Origin: CAYQJL01 sp964612295
Lineage (GTDB): Bacteria > Eisenbacteria > RBG-16-71-46 > CAIMUX01 > WJJG01
NCBI GenBank assembly: GCA_964612295.1
Contig: CAZTDY010000006.1
Coordinates: forward strand, 1-64,000
DNA length: 64,000 nt
Reading direction: 5' to 3'
Shown here: positions 7,476 to 16,700 of the stretch, piece by piece
Position numbering within the stretch: the stretch's first letter is position 1
How the letters are laid out: each line of letters begins with the position of its first letter
The notes under the pieces: model-generated
Seen by the model: the letters and a program-made list of their open reading frames with translations, nothing else
What the model was told of the DNA's origin: nothing
The model's database searches: none
Translations under genes and position numbers: made by a program

Positions 7476-9789
7476 CGTCGGCCTCACTCTGAATCTGATC
7501 GAGCGTCCTGCTCAGCCAGCGCAGGATGTCGTCCTGGGCTACGAGGCCCTTGATCCGGCCGTCCGCCTCGCAGATCGGATGCACCTGGAGGTCTTTCTCG
7601 AGGGCCAGGGCGAGAAGTTGAGCGACGGGAATCGTGGGCCCGACCTGCTCGTATCCACGACGAGCGATGGGCCCGATCGGCTTCGCGAAGTGGCTTCGGA
7701 GAAGATCCCCCAGGGCGCGATCATCCAGCCGGTTGCACCCGGCCACGTCAACGCCCTCGCTGAGGGCCCGCAGGATCCGCCACGGAGAAAGCCCGGCCGC
7801 CAAGCGACCATCGCGATGTTGGAGGAAGAGCGTCTCGGGACTGATCGTGCCCGTGTGCCTGTAGAGTTCCGACATGAGCCAGGTTGCTTCACGAAGCTGA
7901 TGCTGGTTTCCAAACCGGATACACCGAACCGACATGATGTCCCCGGCCGTCGCCGCCAGGCCACCTTCGCCCGTCGGAACGTGATCGGCAGAGGTTTTGA
8001 TCCGGCCTGCCATCTCCGCGATGCTCCAGGCTCGGGCGAGCGCGAGTTCGGTCGATTGGAACAGCAGATTGTCGGCGTAGAAGATGTTCTGCTCGCCGAT
8101 CCGATTGCGCAGGCCCGAGCCGGTCATGACCGCCTGCAGCTCATCCTCGATCCCGCAGACGACCAGGGCGATTCCCCGCTTTCTCAGAATCTCCCAGTAG
8201 TGTTCAAGCATCGCCATGGCCGTGCTGCCGACCGCGCGCAGCCGCTTCATGCGCAGCACGACGACGCGGGTCTGAGGCTTGATGCAGCGCAACAGTTCGT
8301 AGTCCAGATCTCCGGCCGCCGCGAAGTAGAGGTCTCCCTCCATGTTGACGATGGCCACCGCCGAGGGGGCTGCCTGGTTGAAGGGGACCTCCTCGAAACC
8401 GGCGCCCGGGACCTCGACGAGCTGGGTGAGATCGGTCTTTCCCGTCGTCCGCAGAAGGATGACGACCGAGAGGAATACGCCGACGAAGATCGCGTATTCA
8501 AGCGGCAGAATGAGCGTGGCAAGCAGCGTTCCGGCCAGTACCACCCGCGGGCTGGGGCCAGATCGCCAGGTCGTGGTGAGCTTGCGCTTATCGACCATTG
8601 AGTAGGCGATAACGATGAGGAGCCCGGCCAGCCCCGCCTTGGGGATGTAGTTTGCGATGGGCCCCAGGAGCAGCAGCGCGATCAGAGACCACACCGCGGA
8701 GAAGGTGGCGGCCATCCGCGTGCGGCCACCGGACTGGAAACAAACGGCGGTGCGGGTGAAGGACCCGGACCCGGCGAAACAGGAGAAGAACGAGCCCACG
8801 AGATTCGAGGTTCCCTGGGCGATGAACTCGCGCGTGAAGTCGAGGCGCTGGTTTGACTGGGTGGCCACCGATCGCGCAATCGACGCAGCCTCGAGCAATC
8901 CAAGCACCGCGAGAGCAACCGCGCCGTTGCCGAGTTCGCGCGTCAGTTCGTAGTTGGGGTGGGCGACGAGCTGCGGAATGTCGAAAACGGGCAAGGACCC
9001 GCTGATGGCCTGGATGTCCTTGACGATTTCAACCCGGAACGCGCCCATCTCCAGCCCGTGCCAGCCGAACAGATAGGAAACCACCCCGGTGATGACGAGT
9101 GCGGCCAGGGCCCCCGGGATTCTCCGATTGATCCTTGGCAACCCGATCACGAGCAGAGCCGTGGCCACCCCCACCCCGAGGGCGTAGGGATTCAGGTCGC
9201 CGAGCTTGCGAATCGTGACGGCCAGGACTTCGTAGGACCGCTCCGCATGGGCCTCTGAGATATCGACCCCGAAGACGTTCTTCAGCTGGTTGATGGCAAT
9301 CAGCACGCCTGCACCAGCCGTGAATCCGATGACCACCGAACGGGACACATAACGAACCAGCCCACCCATTCGGAGGACGCCGAACCCAAGCTGAATGAGC
9401 CCCACCATGAAGGTGAGAAGGAGGACTGCCGCAACCGGACTCACCCCGTACTTCTGAGGAAGATGGGCGGTCAGACTGAGCAACACCATACAGAGGGCGT
9501 TGGTGGGGCCGGTGACCAGATGATTGGAACTCCCGAGGAGCGCAGCCACTGCACAGGTGATGACGGCGGTGTAGAGCCCGTAGATCGGTGGCAGCCCGGC
9601 GATCAGCGCATAGGCCATCGCCTGCGGGATTCCCATCACGGCAACCGTCAGGCCGGCAACGGCATCCGGCCGTAGACTACCTCGCGCATAGCCCAGAAGG
9701 CGTCCGCCTGCGTCACTCGGTAATGCGCCGAACCGCGTCAAAGGTCTACCCCGCAAACCCTGGAAACCGAGAGGATACCTCCCCACCAT
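7468..9789 (-). CDS. SulP-family anion transporter with STAS and CBS-like C-terminal domains
   Basis: 773 residues. The N-terminal about 420 residues form the SulP transmembrane domain (DAVAGLTVAVMGIPQAMAYALIAGLPPIYGLY is the family signature, then LVTGPTNAL and GFTAGAGVLI). A STAS domain follows (about 460-575: VAIVNMEGDLYFAAAGDL, RVVVLRMKRLRAVGSTAM). The last about 170 residues resemble a degenerate CBS pair (PLQHRDGRL-like, then VHPICEADGRIKGLVAQDDILRWL). SulP proteins move sulfate, bicarbonate or other anions; substrate is not evident here. The sequence before ATG 9789 has little ribosome-site character, and a TTG at 9813 is an alternative start. Confidence 0.9.
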   Translation of the reverse strand: MVGRYPLGFQGLRGRPLTRFGALPSDAGGRLLGYARGSLRPDAVAGLTVAVMGIPQAMAYALIAGLPPIYGLYTAVITCAVAALLGSSNHLVTGPTNALCMVLLSLTAHLPQKYGVSPVAAVLLLTFMVGLIQLGFGVLRMGGLVRYVSRSVVIGFTAGAGVLIAINQLKNVFGVDISEAHAERSYEVLAVTIRKLGDLNPYALGVGVATALLVIGLPRINRRIPGALAALVITGVVSYLFGWHGLEMGAFRVEIVKDIQAISGSLPVFDIPQLVAHPNYELTRELGNGAVALAVLGLLEAASIARSVATQSNQRLDFTREFIAQGTSNLVGSFFSCFAGSGSFTRTAVCFQSGGRTRMAATFSAVWSLIALLLLGPIANYIPKAGLAGLLIVIAYSMVDKRKLTTTWRSGPSPRVVLAGTLLATLILPLEYAIFVGVFLSVVILLRTTGKTDLTQLVEVPGAGFEEVPFNQAAPSAVAIVNMEGDLYFAAAGDLDYELLRCIKPQTRVVVLRMKRLRAVGSTAMAMLEHYWEILRKRGIALVVCGIEDELQAVMTGSGLRNRIGEQNIFYADNLLFQSTELALARAWSIAEMAGRIKTSADHVPTGEGGLAATAGDIMSVRCIRFGNQHQLREATWLMSELYRHTGTISPETLFLQHRDGRLAAGLSPWRILRALSEGVDVAGCNRLDDRALGDLLRSHFAKPIGPIARRGYEQVGPTIPVAQLLALALEKDLQVHPICEADGRIKGLVAQDDILRWLSRTLDQIQSEADDD

Positions 9790-9831
9790 AGACGAGGCCT
9801 GCGGGCCCGGCAACCCAATCGACCGGGATCG

Positions 9832-10470
9832 CTACTCGAAGAGGACGTCCATGTGTTGCAGGGTCGCTCCCGGGGTGGCGTGATACATCCTCCACTCGGG
9901 GCGGTAGTCTCGGGAGACGACATACATCCTGATCAGCTTGGGGCCGAGTCCGATCGGCGGCGCGATCCTCACCGTCTCGTGGTCGTCGAAGACGTACATG
10001 TCATCGGCCTCATCTCCCGAGTCGGTGACGTAGAATCCATCAATCAAGGTGACGGGATCGAGGGTTGTGTAGTACCAGAAGTGCTCGGGCTGCTCCTCGT
10101 GCTCGAATCTGCCCTCAACCGCGACTGCCTGCTCCACCAGGTCCGGTCGACTGGCATGGAACACCCAGGTCGTATCGTTGGCGTAGAGGCCGATGTCCTC
10201 GCGCGCCTCGAGATCGTCGTGCGCGACTCCAATGATGCCGATCCGCTCGATGGCGCTGTTCTCATTCACATTGCTGCTGCCGAACTTCCTGCTGTAGCGC
10301 ACTGTGAGGTTGCGCGTGACATCCAGGTTGATTCCGCTCCGGATCTTCGCCCGGAGCCGCACCTGGCACGCAAACAGGTCGCTGAATGCCTGCAGCAGGG
10401 CGGTCTCCTCTCCCGAGAGAGAGACGGGATCGACCGTGGTCAGGAACTCCGCCAGCTCGGCCTTGGTCAC
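9832..10470 (-). CDS. Hypothetical protein, probably secreted, start uncertain
   Basis: 212 residues from GTG 10470. I recognise no family. The acidic, strand-rich sequence (VDPVTLIDGFYVTDSGDEADDMYVFDDHETV) suggests an extracytoplasmic protein. Upstream of the GTG the same frame stays open to a TGA near 10556 and reads a hydrophobic stretch (RLGTVLLLPGIVTLIQPADEA) that looks like a signal peptide, preceded by a GGAGG ribosome-site sequence. However, no ATG, GTG or TTG is in frame there. Either a non-standard start or a small sequence change hides the true N-terminus. It may follow its own promoter; it is separated from the SulP gene by 42 bp. Confidence 0.55.
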   Translation of the reverse strand: MTKAELAEFLTTVDPVSLSGEETALLQAFSDLFACQVRLRAKIRSGINLDVTRNLTVRYSRKFGSSNVNENSAIERIGIIGVAHDDLEAREDIGLYANDTTWVFHASRPDLVEQAVAVEGRFEHEEQPEHFWYYTTLDPVTLIDGFYVTDSGDEADDMYVFDDHETVRIAPPIGLGPKLIRMYVVSRDYRPEWRMYHATPGATLQHMDVLFE

Positions 10471-10762
10471 CGCTGCCTCGTCAGCCGGCTGGATGAGGGT
10501 GACGATTCCGGGAAGGAGCAGAACCGTGCCAAGTCTGTGGCCTCCGTAGACGTTTCAATTGTCAATGACGGGGGGGTGTCGGTTCGGTTTCACCCTGGAC
10601 TGAGAGATAGGTACCATTGGGTGTCGTTGCCCCGGCGGGAGTGACAAAAGAATATTGCAGCCCGAAGCACAACTTCGGCATACTCCTGGGCGAGAGCAGC
10701 CTTCGGTGGCTTCGGCGGCGCAGACTGGCGCCCGATCCTTTCCCCGGCACGAAGGAGTTCCC
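10471..10762. other. Divergent intergenic region
   Basis: This 292-bp stretch separates the minus-strand orphan gene from the plus-strand histidine kinase. It holds the hidden N-terminal coding region of the orphan gene (about 10471-10553), a run of seven Gs near 10570, and a hairpin CCGAAG-CACAA-CTTCGG at 10662-10678. GAAGGAG before ATG 10763 is the kinase ribosome site. I cannot assign a convincing promoter. Confidence 0.5.
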
Positions 10763-13489
10763 ATGACCACGGATCACCCCGAGCGGGACCGATCGCGGGT
10801 TGGCATTGATCAAACCGTGGTGGAACTCTACGAGAAATCTCCCCTCGGGTATCAGGCTCTGGACGAGCAAGGTCGCATTCTGTCCATCAGTGCGGCGTGG
10901 ATCGGACGCCTGGGCTACGCCCGCGAAGACATGGTCGGCTGGTGGATCGGTGATTTCATCACTCCCGACCACCAGCAGCCTTTTCGCGACGCCTATGCAC
11001 AGGTCAAGTCCCTGGGCGAGATCTGCGGTTTTGAGTGTCAGCTGGTCTGCAAGAACGGCTCTTCCCTGTGGATTTCCCTCGACTGCACCGTGGAGTCCGA
11101 TGAGTCGGGAGCGTTCGAGAAGGCTCACTGTATCCTGCGGGATATCGTCCAGCGGAAACGTTTCGAGCGCGCGCTCGAACAGAAGATTCTCGAACTCAAA
11201 TCCTTCGTCGGCAACATTCCGGATCCTGCCTGGTTGAAGGATGCCGAATCGCGATACATCGCTGTCAATCGCGCGTTCGCAGAGCTGATCGGTCTGGAGC
11301 CCGAGACGCTCCTGTCCCAGACTGCTGAAGCCTGTTTTGGCGAGGAAGCCGCGCGCAGGTTTCGCGACGGTGACCAGGCGGTCATGAAAACGGGTGAGCG
11401 TCAGATCTTCGAAGAGAGGACAACGGGCCCCGGCGGGGAGGGAATCTGGCTCGAGACCATCAAGTCCCCGATCATCGATGATGCGGGCAAGGCGGTGGGG
11501 ACGGTCGGCATCTCGCGGGATATCACCGCACGCAAGCTCTCCCAGGTGGACTTGGGCGAACGCTACTCAATGGCCACGCGCGCCGGGTCGGTGGGCGTCT
11601 GGGATTGGGATGTCAAGACGGGTGAATTCTACGTGGATCCCAATGTCAAAGCCCTCTTGGGGTATCGCGATGACGAGATTCCGTATGACCTGAAGATCTG
11701 GTCCTCCCATGTGCATCCGGATGACCGGAAAGCGCTCTTGACGGCGGCCCAGGAGCATCTCGAGGGCAAGACTCCGGAATATGAATTCGAGCATCGTATG
11801 ATCCACAGGGATGAATCGGTGCGCTGGTTCCTGGTTCGGGGAAAGGCGATCCGAGATGAGACCGGAGAGCCCGTTCGATTGGTCGGCACCGTCAGCGATA
11901 TCACCGACAGGAAGGAGCTGGAACAGCGGCATCGGGAGCTTCTCGATTCCGTCATGGCAGGCATCGGAATCGTCGACGAACATGAGACGTTTCGATACTG
12001 CAATCCGGCCGCCGCGGATATCTACGAGTTTGAGACCCCCGAAGATCTCATCGGCCGCAATGTCTACGAGTTCCTGCCTGAAGACCAGCGCCCTCTGATC
12101 CCTGAACAGATTGAGATCCGGCGGAGGGGCGAGAAGTCCCGCTACGAGCTGGACATCATCACGGCCAAGGGAAACCGCCGGACAATCCTCGTGTCCGCCA
12201 CGCCGAGGATCATCGACGGCGTATATCGGGGCACGATCGGGAACATGCTCGATATCACCGACCGCAAGAAGTTCGCGGAGGAACTCGCCAAGACGCAGAA
12301 GCTCGAATCGGTGGGGGTTCTCGCCGGCGGCATCGCCCATGACTTCAACAACATCCTCTCCGGCGTTCTGGGGAACATCGAACTCGCGAAGTTGGAGTTG
12401 AGCCCCGGATCCATCGGGGCCAGGCTTCTGCTGGACGCTGAAAAGGCCGCCCTGCGTGGCGCAGGGTTGACCAAACGTCTTCTCACGTTTTCAAAAGGGG
12501 GCGCGCCGGTCAAGGAACGGGCGTCGGTCTCCGAGATCATCCGAGAGTCAGCAGAGTTCGCGCTATCTGGATCCAACGTGAAGTGCGTGTTCGATCTTGC
12601 GCACAATCTTCCCGAGGCGGAGGTGGATCGCGGGCAGTTCAGTCAGGTCATTCAAAACCTGGCCATCAATGCCGACCAGGCGATGACGGACGGAGGGGTG
12701 TTGACGATCGTCGCCCGCGGAATCACTTCACCTGATGGTGTGTATTCTCCGCAGGATCCTGGAGAACTCATTGAAATCACCGTGACCGACACGGGCCCCG
12801 GCATCCCGGCCGACATCCTGGGCAAGGTATTCGATCCCTTCTTCACCACCAAGTCTCGCGGAAGTGGATTGGGATTGGCCACGAGCTACTCGATCATCGA
12901 GAAACACGGGGGAAGAATTGAGGTTGAGTCGGTGCATGGGGCCGGCGCCACCTTCCGGGTGCACTTGCCGGCAACGCTGAAGAGCGTTCCGCCTCCGGCA
13001 TCCGCATCGGCCAGGCTTGATCCCGATCCGGAACGGGCGAGCGTGCAAGCCGCCCGCATTCTTTTTGTGGATGACGATGAGACTATCCGGGATGTCGTCG
13101 CACATATCCTCAGGGACGGCGGATTCTCCTTCACGGGAGCTGCCACCGGGAAGGACTGCCTCGAGAAATACAGGGCGTCGATGGAGGCCGGTGCTCCGCA
13201 CGACATGGTATTCCTGGACCTGACGATTCCGGGGAGTCAGGGCGGCCGAGACATCATCAGGGAACTCCAAGAACTGGATCCCAGCGTGAAGGCCGTTGTG
13301 TGCAGTGGCTACGCAAACGATCCGGTCATGTCCGGATTCGCCGACTTCGGTTTCATGGGCGCGCTGGCGAATCACCGCTGGCTCCGCTCTCCCTCGATCT
13401 GCTCCAGAATTCTCAGGTTGTTGAGAAGCGCTCCGTCGGAGGGGCGAAGGCGGCGGGCCGCCTCGAAGCTCCGCCTCGCCGCTGCATAG
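10763..13489 (+). CDS. Multi-PAS hybrid histidine kinase with broken receiver domain
   Basis: 908 residues, no membrane helices. Four PAS domains span about residues 20-515 (IP DPAWLKDAESRYIAVN is a typical PAS entry; the third is PAS_3-like with HVHPDDR). A HisKA domain follows with the phospho-accepting His in GGIAHDFNNILSG (about 535), then HATPase_c with DTGPGIP and SRGSGLGLA (about 640-745). The receiver (about 770 onward) has the acidic pair FVDDDE, the phospho-Asp in VFLDLTIPG and the S/T position CSGYAND. After GFMGALAN, where ALAKP is expected, the sequence stops matching a receiver and runs 118 bp antisense into the convergent gene. The conserved Lys and last helix are therefore missing. 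ATG 10763 follows GAAGGAG. Confidence 0.9.
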   Translation: MTTDHPERDRSRVGIDQTVVELYEKSPLGYQALDEQGRILSISAAWIGRLGYAREDMVGWWIGDFITPDHQQPFRDAYAQVKSLGEICGFECQLVCKNGSSLWISLDCTVESDESGAFEKAHCILRDIVQRKRFERALEQKILELKSFVGNIPDPAWLKDAESRYIAVNRAFAELIGLEPETLLSQTAEACFGEEAARRFRDGDQAVMKTGERQIFEERTTGPGGEGIWLETIKSPIIDDAGKAVGTVGISRDITARKLSQVDLGERYSMATRAGSVGVWDWDVKTGEFYVDPNVKALLGYRDDEIPYDLKIWSSHVHPDDRKALLTAAQEHLEGKTPEYEFEHRMIHRDESVRWFLVRGKAIRDETGEPVRLVGTVSDITDRKELEQRHRELLDSVMAGIGIVDEHETFRYCNPAAADIYEFETPEDLIGRNVYEFLPEDQRPLIPEQIEIRRRGEKSRYELDIITAKGNRRTILVSATPRIIDGVYRGTIGNMLDITDRKKFAEELAKTQKLESVGVLAGGIAHDFNNILSGVLGNIELAKLELSPGSIGARLLLDAEKAALRGAGLTKRLLTFSKGGAPVKERASVSEIIRESAEFALSGSNVKCVFDLAHNLPEAEVDRGQFSQVIQNLAINADQAMTDGGVLTIVARGITSPDGVYSPQDPGELIEITVTDTGPGIPADILGKVFDPFFTTKSRGSGLGLATSYSIIEKHGGRIEVESVHGAGATFRVHLPATLKSVPPPASASARLDPDPERASVQAARILFVDDDETIRDVVAHILRDGGFSFTGAATGKDCLEKYRASMEAGAPHDMVFLDLTIPGSQGGRDIIRELQELDPSVKAVVCSGYANDPVMSGFADFGFMGALANHRWLRSPSICSRILRLLRSAPSEGRRRRAASKLRLAAA

Positions 13490-15576
13490 TCGCCCAGTTC
13501 GGCTTGCATGATCCCCAGCCGGAGATGAGCGGTGAAACTCTGGGGGGCGATGGACACGGCCTGTGTGAGGAAATCCGCCGCGCCCCGCAGATTGCCCGAC
13601 GCACGTTCCAATTCCGCATACAACAGGAGCGCCTCGACATCCCGGGGATGCTCGCCGAGGATGGCGGCCAGCTCCTGCCGGGAAGCGTCCAGGGAGTCCG
13701 CCCTCAGCAGTGCCATGGCCAGGAGAAGCCGGGTGTCCTCAACTTGCCCAGGATTCTCCGAGACACGCCGGAGATAGACCGAGGCCTCTGCGCTCCGGCC
13801 TGTCCGCAGCAACATCCGGCCAAGCACATAGGACGGCCCGATCTGATCGGGCAGGAATGCGGCGATGTTCCTGAGAGCCTTCACCGCCTGGGTACGATCA
13901 GTTTCGGAGGCTTCCTTCGCAAATGCGTCGATCGATTGCGGCGTGCGGAGGCTGGGATCAAACGGCGTACCGTACTGCATGAGCAGCTGCTCATTCTCGG
14001 CACAGACGCGGGCGTAGACCAGCACATTGTCGCCGAAGCAGACACAACGCCAGGCGGGGTCGTCGCGCAGGTGAGCGCGCAGGCCCAGATCGCGGAGCGG
14101 ATCTCTGCCGTAGTCGACCACCGCGAGACGAAGGTCATGTTCCCGAACCGTCAGATTCCAGCCGGTTCCGGAGGACATCATCTGGTTGTAGGATGACAAC
14201 AGGTCCGGCCCGAAGACGTCGAGCCGTCCATCGATATAGACCAGCCGTTCGGGCCACAACTCGTGAATGAAGTACCCGCCGAATCCCAGTAGGTTGAACA
14301 TCCTCCCCGGCGGAGCGATGTCGCGCAGGAAACGGACCGCCACTTCCGGCCGGTTCGTGGCGTTGACCCCCAACCCCACCCGCCGATTGGGCTCATTTCC
14401 CATAGGTTGGCCCCAAAGGAATGCTCCGGCCGCCCCCGCGATCGACAGCAGGATGACGCCAAGTGCGACACCTCGCGCGATCGCCCTTCTCTCGCCCAGG
14501 GATGCACAGTGGGCGGTGAACACTGCCGGGAGGATGACCGCGTACTCCGACACGCTTCGCACGGATCCAATCGCAAGCAGCAGGAACGCGGCCGCGGGAA
14601 GCAGCAGCGCCCACTGCAATCGGCGCCGTTCCGCGACGATCACGATGAGGAGCAGTGCGGCGGAGGAAGCGAAGACCTTCAGGAAAAGCGCCCCCCGATA
14701 GGCCGGATGGAAGATCGTTCTGAGCTCCGCAATCGAATCGCGGACCTCTCCCCGGGCGAGAAGGCGCAGGGGATACAGGAGTGCCTCCACGTGGTGGGGA
14801 TTGAGGAGCGTGGCCAGGACGATGACAAGAAGGGTGAGGGCCAACTGACGCAGACTGCTCTCGCGGACAACGCTGGTCTTGGAGAACGTCCTCCTCGAGA
14901 ACCGCTCGCCCAACCAGTAGAGGAGAATGAGCCCCAACCCGAGCGTGAAACCGGAATGGAGGTTGGCCCACAGTGCGAAGAGCGGCACGAGCGCCCAACG
15001 GAACCGGGCCCGCCCAGAGGCCGAATGCAGGCGCAGAAGCAGCAGGGTGGCGCCCAGGAAAAGGGCCGTCAGCATATGTGGCCGGATGAACGCCCGAGGC
15101 GCAAGCAGCGGCGCCGCCAATAGCACGGCCATGGCGGCGAAGGGGACCTTGCTGCCGGCCCGCCCGTCGCCACCCGCCAAGCCCGCCCAGGCCGACAGGG
15201 CCACCGCCAGGCCCGATAGGAGCGCCTTCAGCAATACCAGGAGATCGATGCCTCCGACCTCATGGAGGCCATGGAAGAAGACCTCCGCGAGCCACTCGTG
15301 CGTGATCCACGCGCGGCCCTGGGCCGTGAAGCTGAAGGGGTCCGTGTCCGGGATTCTCCCCTCATCGAGGATCAACTGGCCCGTTCGAAGATGCCACCAC
15401 AAGTCGAAGCTGTGGGCAGGGAATAGGGAGAACAGGACCACGACCGCCAAGGCCAGGGCCAACGCGGCCGACCCGAACCACAAGGGTAAGGCTTTGGGAA
15501 TGTACCTGTTCGATTCCACTCCGTCCGACTCCGATTGAACCCGTGGGGTAGACACGTTTGCGAGATCATAGCGCAT
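13372..15576 (-). CDS. Polytopic membrane protein with C-terminal TPR domain
   Basis: 734 residues. About ten hydrophobic helices fill residues 30-430, with the loop FDLWWHLRTGQLILDEGRIPDTDPFSFTAQGRAWITHEWLAE. This D/H/W-rich first loop is reminiscent of GT39/oligosaccharyltransferase-like membrane proteins. A soluble part follows (LGFGGYFIHELWPERLVYIDGRLDVFG), then about 4-5 tetratricopeptide repeats (residues 590-730). Probably involved in cell-envelope or glycan metabolism; the exact role is not evident. ATG 15576 is preceded by GGGGA and fits better than a longer frame reading low-complexity sequence. Its TGA stop at 13372-13374 is exactly where the convergent kinase loses homology. Confidence 0.75.
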   Translation of the reverse strand: MRYDLANVSTPRVQSESDGVESNRYIPKALPLWFGSAALALALAVVVLFSLFPAHSFDLWWHLRTGQLILDEGRIPDTDPFSFTAQGRAWITHEWLAEVFFHGLHEVGGIDLLVLLKALLSGLAVALSAWAGLAGGDGRAGSKVPFAAMAVLLAAPLLAPRAFIRPHMLTALFLGATLLLLRLHSASGRARFRWALVPLFALWANLHSGFTLGLGLILLYWLGERFSRRTFSKTSVVRESSLRQLALTLLVIVLATLLNPHHVEALLYPLRLLARGEVRDSIAELRTIFHPAYRGALFLKVFASSAALLLIVIVAERRRLQWALLLPAAAFLLLAIGSVRSVSEYAVILPAVFTAHCASLGERRAIARGVALGVILLSIAGAAGAFLWGQPMGNEPNRRVGLGVNATNRPEVAVRFLRDIAPPGRMFNLLGFGGYFIHELWPERLVYIDGRLDVFGPDLLSSYNQMMSSGTGWNLTVREHDLRLAVVDYGRDPLRDLGLRAHLRDDPAWRCVCFGDNVLVYARVCAENEQLLMQYGTPFDPSLRTPQSIDAFAKEASETDRTQAVKALRNIAAFLPDQIGPSYVLGRMLLRTGRSAEASVYLRRVSENPGQVEDTRLLLAMALLRADSLDASRQELAAILGEHPRDVEALLLYAELERASGNLRGAADFLTQAVSIAPQSFTAHLRLGIMQAELGDYAAARRSFEAARRLRPSDGALLNNLRILEQIEGERSQR

Positions 15577-15698
15577 TGTTTCCCCAGGGAGAATCGCGAT
15601 CAGAGGGCGGTTGCCTGCGGATCCAGCCGGCGGTATGTTGGCGATGACTCTCGAGTTCTGCTGCGCACTCGACCATCTCTCAGTACGGGGGGAGAAAG

Positions 15699-16448
15699 AT
15701 GTTAGCCCATCAGCGCTACCCACTCGTTTTCTGCGTGATTCTCACGCTGCTCGTCGGCTGCTCATCGAAGCAGCAGCTCTCCGTGCCGCCCTCGCCCGAC
15801 GCGACCGACGCGGACGAGACACTCGCAGTCGACGCGGAGCAGGAAGAGCCCGCCGTTCAGGCGGAGATCCGTTGGGTACACTCGCGCACGAACATCCGGG
15901 CGGATCGTACGACAAAGGCCCAAGTCGTCGGAAAACTGGAGGCTGACGAATCGGCACAAGCCGCCTTCCTGGAGGATGAGTGGTTTGCAGTCTTTGCCTT
16001 AGGCCAAGCGGTCTTGGCCGATAGCACCGCCATCGGCTATGTCTACGCTCCGCTGCTGAAGCCTGCGCCTATTGGAGTTTCCGCGGCGACCGTGGCGCAG
16101 AGCGATCCTGAACCGGCAGTTGCAGCGCCGGCCGCGCCGGCGGCACGAAAGCCGATTGCAGCAACGGCGGCGGGAACGCAGGGGGAACTCGGGTGCTGGA
16201 TCGACGAGGTCAGCATGGGGATCCAGTGCACCCTGTATCGCAAAGGAGACCGCCTCGTCCTGGAACAGCGCTACTCCGACGGCAGCATCTCGAAGAAGGA
16301 GGTCGTCGAGCGCACGATGGCCTCAGGCAAACGGTTTGATCCCACAGAGTCATCCTCTTCTGGCGACTACTACCGTCTCAACGCGAGCGGCGTTCTCGAG
16401 TTTTGGGACAAAGACGGATTGATCGTGAAGCTGCAGGAATGTCCCTAG
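15699..16448 (+). CDS. Lipoprotein with bacterial SH3-like domain
   Basis: 249 residues. A lipoprotein signal has lipobox LVGC with Cys at about residue 21. An SH3b domain lies at about 60-125 (RWVHSRTNIRADRTTKAQVVGKLEADE, then YVYAPLL), the typical N-I-R-x-x-x-x-x-x-x-V-x-x-L pattern of wall- or peptide-binding SH3 modules. A low-complexity Ala/Pro linker precedes a small C-terminal domain of about 80 residues with two cysteines (ELGCWIDEVSMGIQCTLYRKGDRLV). ATG 15699 has GGGGGGAG upstream. Single-gene unit; a hairpin follows it at 16482-16497. Confidence 0.8.
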   Translation: MLAHQRYPLVFCVILTLLVGCSSKQQLSVPPSPDATDADETLAVDAEQEEPAVQAEIRWVHSRTNIRADRTTKAQVVGKLEADESAQAAFLEDEWFAVFALGQAVLADSTAIGYVYAPLLKPAPIGVSAATVAQSDPEPAVAAPAAPAARKPIAATAAGTQGELGCWIDEVSMGIQCTLYRKGDRLVLEQRYSDGSISKKEVVERTMASGKRFDPTESSSSGDYYRLNASGVLEFWDKDGLIVKLQECP

Positions 16449-16481
16449 CGGCCCGTCGTCTGGAACATCACCGTGATAGTC

Positions 16482-16497
16482 TCGGGCCTTTGCCCGA
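16482..16497 (+). terminator. Weak hairpin after the SH3 lipoprotein gene
   Basis: TCGGGC-CTTT-GCCCGA forms a perfect 6-bp stem 33 bp after the stop codon. No T-run follows, so intrinsic termination is uncertain. The rest of the 252-bp gap up to 16701 is unusually AT-rich (about 16565-16680), with TATAAA at 16620 and other possible -10 sequences, and probably holds the promoter of the SHOCT/DUF2089 pair. Confidence 0.35.
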
Positions 16498-16700
16498 CCC
16501 CCGGCACCTCTCAATGCACCTCCGATCCCAGCTCACCACATCTAGCGCTTGAGAATCGTAGACAGGGTGTTTAGGCAGAAATGTTGCATTTGAGAGGCGC
16601 AATTGAACAGGGGAGTTTATAAAATGTAAGAATCTCTTGCTATTTTCGTAACTCAATCTTACTTTTTGCGTATTCACGGACAACAAGCAAGGAGGTCCCC

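Noticed and set aside
7423..8601. 392-codon open frame on the plus strand
   Set aside because: Antisense to the SulP gene, which has clear transporter and STAS motifs.
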